NCBI GenBank assembly: GCA_964433755.1
Contig: CAYSSR010000003.1
Location: 601,557-665,556 of the forward strand
Reading direction: 5' to 3'
Length of the DNA: 64,000 nt
Origin: JAUVXJ01 sp964433755
Lineage (GTDB): Bacteria > Chloroflexota > Anaerolineae > UBA7937 > B3-Chlor
Made by a program: the position numbers and the translations under genes. Below are positions 61,429-64,000 of this stretch, in pieces. The first letter of the stretch is position 1. Every line of letters starts with the position of its first letter. The notes under the pieces were generated by a model, which ran no database searches, was not told the origin of the DNA, and was given only the letters and a program-made list of their open reading frames with translations.

Positions 61429-64000
61429 ATGGATGTCAGGCTAACCATCAATGGCAGAGAGGTAACGGCTCCCCAAGGGAGTACGATCCTGGAAGCAGCG
61501 CGACTGGCGGGTATCTACATCCCGTCTCTCTGCCACCATCCGGATCTGACCAACGTTGGCGCTTGCCGTATGTGCGTGGTCTCGGTGGAGAAAGCGCGGG
61601 GGTTGCAGACCGCGTGCACCACCCCCATCGCCGAAGGAATGGTAGTCGACACCGAGAGCGAGGAGGCGCGCGAGACTCGCAAGTTCATCCTGGAGATGCT
61701 GCTGACAGATCATCCGAATGAGTGTATGACGTGCGAGGTGAACGGCGACTGCGAGCTTCAAGACCTGGTCTACGACTACGGCGTGGAATGGCCCCAGCAC
61801 GAAGGCTTCCGTCACTCCTACGAGATCGATCCGGACCCGAACCCCTTCGTCAGGATCGACCGTAACAAGTGTATCCTCTGCGGTCGGTGCGTTCGTGCCT
61901 GCGCGGAGATACAGAACCGAGACGTCTGGAACTTCGCCCAGCGTGGGTTCGAGACCAAACTCGTGGCCGGCGCCGATCAGACTATGCTCGACGCCAACTG
62001 CGAGAGCTGCGGGCAGTGCGTGGCCTACTGTCCCGTCGGCGCGTTATACGACAAGATGAGCATGGGGATGGGTCGAGCCAGTCAAGTCGTCAAGGTGCGG
62101 ACCACCTGCTCCTACTGTGGCGTGGGCTGCACATTCGACCTCAACGTACGCGACGGCAGGATCGTGCGCGTCACCTCGGCCGAAGACGCCCCAGTGAATG
62201 GGCTATCGCTGTGCGTCAAAGGGCGCTACGGCTACGACTACGTGCACCACCCCGACCGCCTGACCCACCCCCTCGTGCGCGCCAAATGGCTGGAGGGTGT
62301 GGAAGGCAGAGTGGAGAGTGGGGACTGGAGAGTTGCCGGTTCGCACGATGCCGCCATCGACGACGAGACCCTCATCGAGACCGACTGGGATACGGCCCTC
62401 GACGTGGTAGCCGGGAAACTGGCGGATGTGAAGGCCACCCGCGGCCCCGACGCGCTGGCGATGCTGGCCTCTGCCAAGTGCACCAACGAGGAGAACTACA
62501 TCTTCAACAAGTTCTCGCGTCAGATCCTGGGCACCAATGCCATCGACCACTGTGCCCGTCTTTGACACAGCGCCACCGTCGCCGGTCTGGTGACAAGCTT
62601 CGGCAGCGGCGCGATGACCAACTCCATCCGGGACATCGCGGAAGACAGCCAGTGCTACTTCATCATCGGTAGCAATACTACAGAGCAGCACCCCGTCATC
62701 GGCACCAAGATCCGGCGGGCGAAGCGGCATCGTGGCGCCAAGCTCATCGTGGCCGACCCGCGCCGCATCGACATCGCCAACTACGCCGATCTGCACCTGC
62801 GGCACGAACCGGGGACAGACATCGCCCTCCTCAACGGCTTGATGCACGTCTTGCTGCGCGAAGGCTGGGAGGACAAGGAGTTCGTCGCCCAACGCACCGA
62901 GGGCTACGAAGAGCTCAAGGCGGTGGTCGGCGAGTACACTCCCGAGCGTGCAAGCGAGATCACCGGCGTGCCGGCCGAGGAGATCGAGAAGGCAGCCAGG
63001 ATGATGGCCGAGAACCGGCCCGGCTCGCTGCTGTACGCCATGGGCATCACCCAGCACACCGTAGGCGTGGCCAACGTGATGAGCTGCGCCAACTTGCAGA
63101 TGCTGCTGGGCAACATGGGGGTGCCCGGCGGAGGCGTCAACCCCCTGCGCGGTCAGAACAACGTGCAGGGAGCGTGCGATCTGGGCGGGCTGCCCAACGT
63201 CTACCCCGGCTACCAGGCGGTAACTAACCCGACCATCCAGGAGAAGTTCGAGGCCGCCTGGGGCGTGCCCCTGTCGGACCGGGTGGGACCGACGGTCACC
63301 GAGATGCTCAGCGCCGCCGAAGAGGGCAGGATACGCTGCCTGTACGTCGTCGGCGAGAACCCGATGGTCACGGACCCGGACCTCAACCACGTGCGGAAAG
63401 CGCTGGAGAAGACCGAGTTTCTGGTGATCCAAGACCTCTTCTTCACCGAGACTTGCCAGTATGCCGACGTCGTCTTCCCGGCGACCAGTTTCGCGGAGAA
63501 GGACGGCACCTTCACCAACACCGAGCGCCGGGTGCAGCTCGTGCGCAAGGCCCTCGACCCGCCCGGCGGAGCCAGGGGCGATTGGCAGATCGTGTCCGAC
63601 GTGGCGACGCGAATGCTAGCCCTGGGCGCGGCCGCGCCTGACGAGAACGCGCCGTACTCCGGCTGGGAGTACAGATCGGCAGCGGACGTGCTGGCCGAGA
63701 TCAATGCGCTGACGCCCATCTACACGGGTATCACCCCTGAACGGCTGGAAGCAGGCGAGCAGCTCCAGTGGCCCGTCCCTAGCGAGGACCATCCAGGCAC
63801 GCCCATCCTGCACGTGGGCAAGTTCAGCCGAGGCCTGGGACGCTTTGCAGCGGTGGATCATGCACCGCCAGCAGAGCTGCCCGACGACGAGTACCCGCTG
63901 ATGCTCACCACCGGTCGCGTGATCTATCACTGGCATGGCGGCGAGATGACGCGGCGGGCCCGTTACCTCGAGGCAATGTACCCCGAGGCCCTGATCGAGA
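61429..64000 (+). CDS. fdhA: formate dehydrogenase alpha subunit (selenoprotein, partial)
   Basis: At least 857 codons, running off the right edge. The N-terminus is NuoG-like with a [2Fe-2S] (SLCHHPDLTNVGACRMCVV), a His/Cys [4Fe-4S] (NECMTCEVNGDCELQDLV) and two more clusters (CILCGRCVRACAE, CESCGQCVAYCPVGA). The molybdopterin domain begins TTCSYCGVGCTFDLNV. The active site reads DHCARL-U-HSATVAGL at codon 379 (TGA 62563-62565), which aligns exactly with the Sec of E. coli FdhF (CARV-U-HGPSVAGL). After it, the bis-MGD domain continues in the same frame (GDWQIVSDVATRMLALG and beyond). Formate oxidation or CO2 reduction at Mo/W is the expected role. ATG at 61429 has GGTGGAG upstream. An in-frame insertion at 62312-62332 is noted separately. 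Confidence 0.92.
62312..62332 (+). repeat. three heptanucleotide repeats (TGGAGAG type) within fdhA
   Basis: TGGAGAG, TGGGGAC and TGGAGAG occur back to back, adding seven codons in frame (around GRVESGDWRVAG) before the molybdopterin domain's conserved TDWDTALDVVAGKL. Confidence 0.55.
62563..62565 (+). other. in-frame TGA, predicted selenocysteine codon of fdhA
   Basis: The TGA sits in DHCARL-U-HSATVAGL, at the catalytic Sec/Cys position of formate dehydrogenases. The protein continues intact downstream for at least 478 codons. Confidence 0.93.
62566..62600 (+). promoter_or_regulatory. SECIS element of fdhA
   Basis: Downstream of the TGA, CGCC (62580-62583) pairs with GGTG (62589-62592) around the loop GGTCT. 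The GGTCT loop begins at the 19th base after the TGA, the same place and sequence as in E. coli fdhF (GGUCU), where SelB binds. Flanking pairs such as GCC/GGT extend the stem in part. Confidence 0.7.

Noticed and set aside
61429..62565. A truncated, non-functional formate dehydrogenase or a nonsense mutation
   Set aside because: The TGA is at the known Sec position, is followed by an fdhF-like SECIS loop, and the frame downstream is intact.
62203..63432. 409-residue open frame on the minus strand
   Set aside because: It is antisense to the catalytic domain of fdhA and its composition is that of a reversed frame.

Overview
The window is about 64 kb of high-GC bacterial chromosome with dense, mostly co-directional operons. 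I saw no tRNA, rRNA, CRISPR array, insertion sequence or prophage gene. The gene content fits an anaerobic member of the Chloroflexota: mevalonate kinase beside isopentenyl phosphate kinase, a T-box leader on amino-acid genes, strong sigma-70-type promoters, and a large Hdr/formate dehydrogenase/multiheme cytochrome locus. The phylum is an inference; no marker gene here settles it.

Layout. 1-5.9 kb (minus): the start of an exported protein, threonine synthase and aspartokinase behind a threonine-type T-box leader, and a PAS/GAF/HD-GYP signalling protein. 6.5-10.3 kb (plus): a MoxR / DUF58 / DUF4129 operon. 10.4-22.3 kb (minus): a CinA-like protein, an eIF-2B-family sugar-phosphate isomerase homologue, then an envelope polysaccharide block (nucleotide-sugar dehydrogenase, WecA-like transferase, a 1207-residue Wzy/O-antigen-ligase-like protein with TPRs, two nucleotide-sugar epimerases, a GT4 glycosyltransferase) and a radical SAM protein. 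22.5-30.9 kb (plus): a small cyclophilin-like protein, a complete F-type ATP synthase operon with an unusually short delta subunit, and an MreB homologue. 31.3-36.9 kb (plus): a Yip1-like membrane protein, a MacA/MacB-type exporter and a beta-propeller lipoprotein. 37.2-47.4 kb: an SLC13-type permease with a UspA-like protein, DUF2179 and Mut7-C proteins, a CNNM/CBS membrane protein (minus), mevalonate kinase, a cupin, isopentenyl phosphate kinase, RNA 3'-phosphate cyclase, RNase Z and a GcvH-like lipoyl protein.

47.5-64 kb is the most interesting part. A membrane module (hexaheme cytochrome c, cytochrome b561-like protein, a seven-heme cytochrome c fused to a NarI/HdrE-type cytochrome b, an HdrD-like protein, a CtaB-like prenyltransferase) is followed by a second operon with its own strong promoter: lipoate-protein ligase, HdrB, HdrC, a second HdrD-like protein, HdrA, MvhD, NuoE, NuoF and FdhA. 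HdrA and FdhA are each interrupted by one in-frame TGA exactly where their families carry an active-site or cluster Cys/Sec. I read both as selenoproteins, not broken genes. Together the genes look like a soluble NAD(H)/formate/Hdr electron-bifurcating complex that communicates with a quinone/cytochrome membrane complex. The dedicated lipoate ligase and stand-alone GcvH-like protein suggest that a protein-bound lipoyl group could be the disulfide/dithiol partner of the Hdr module. That last step is a hypothesis.
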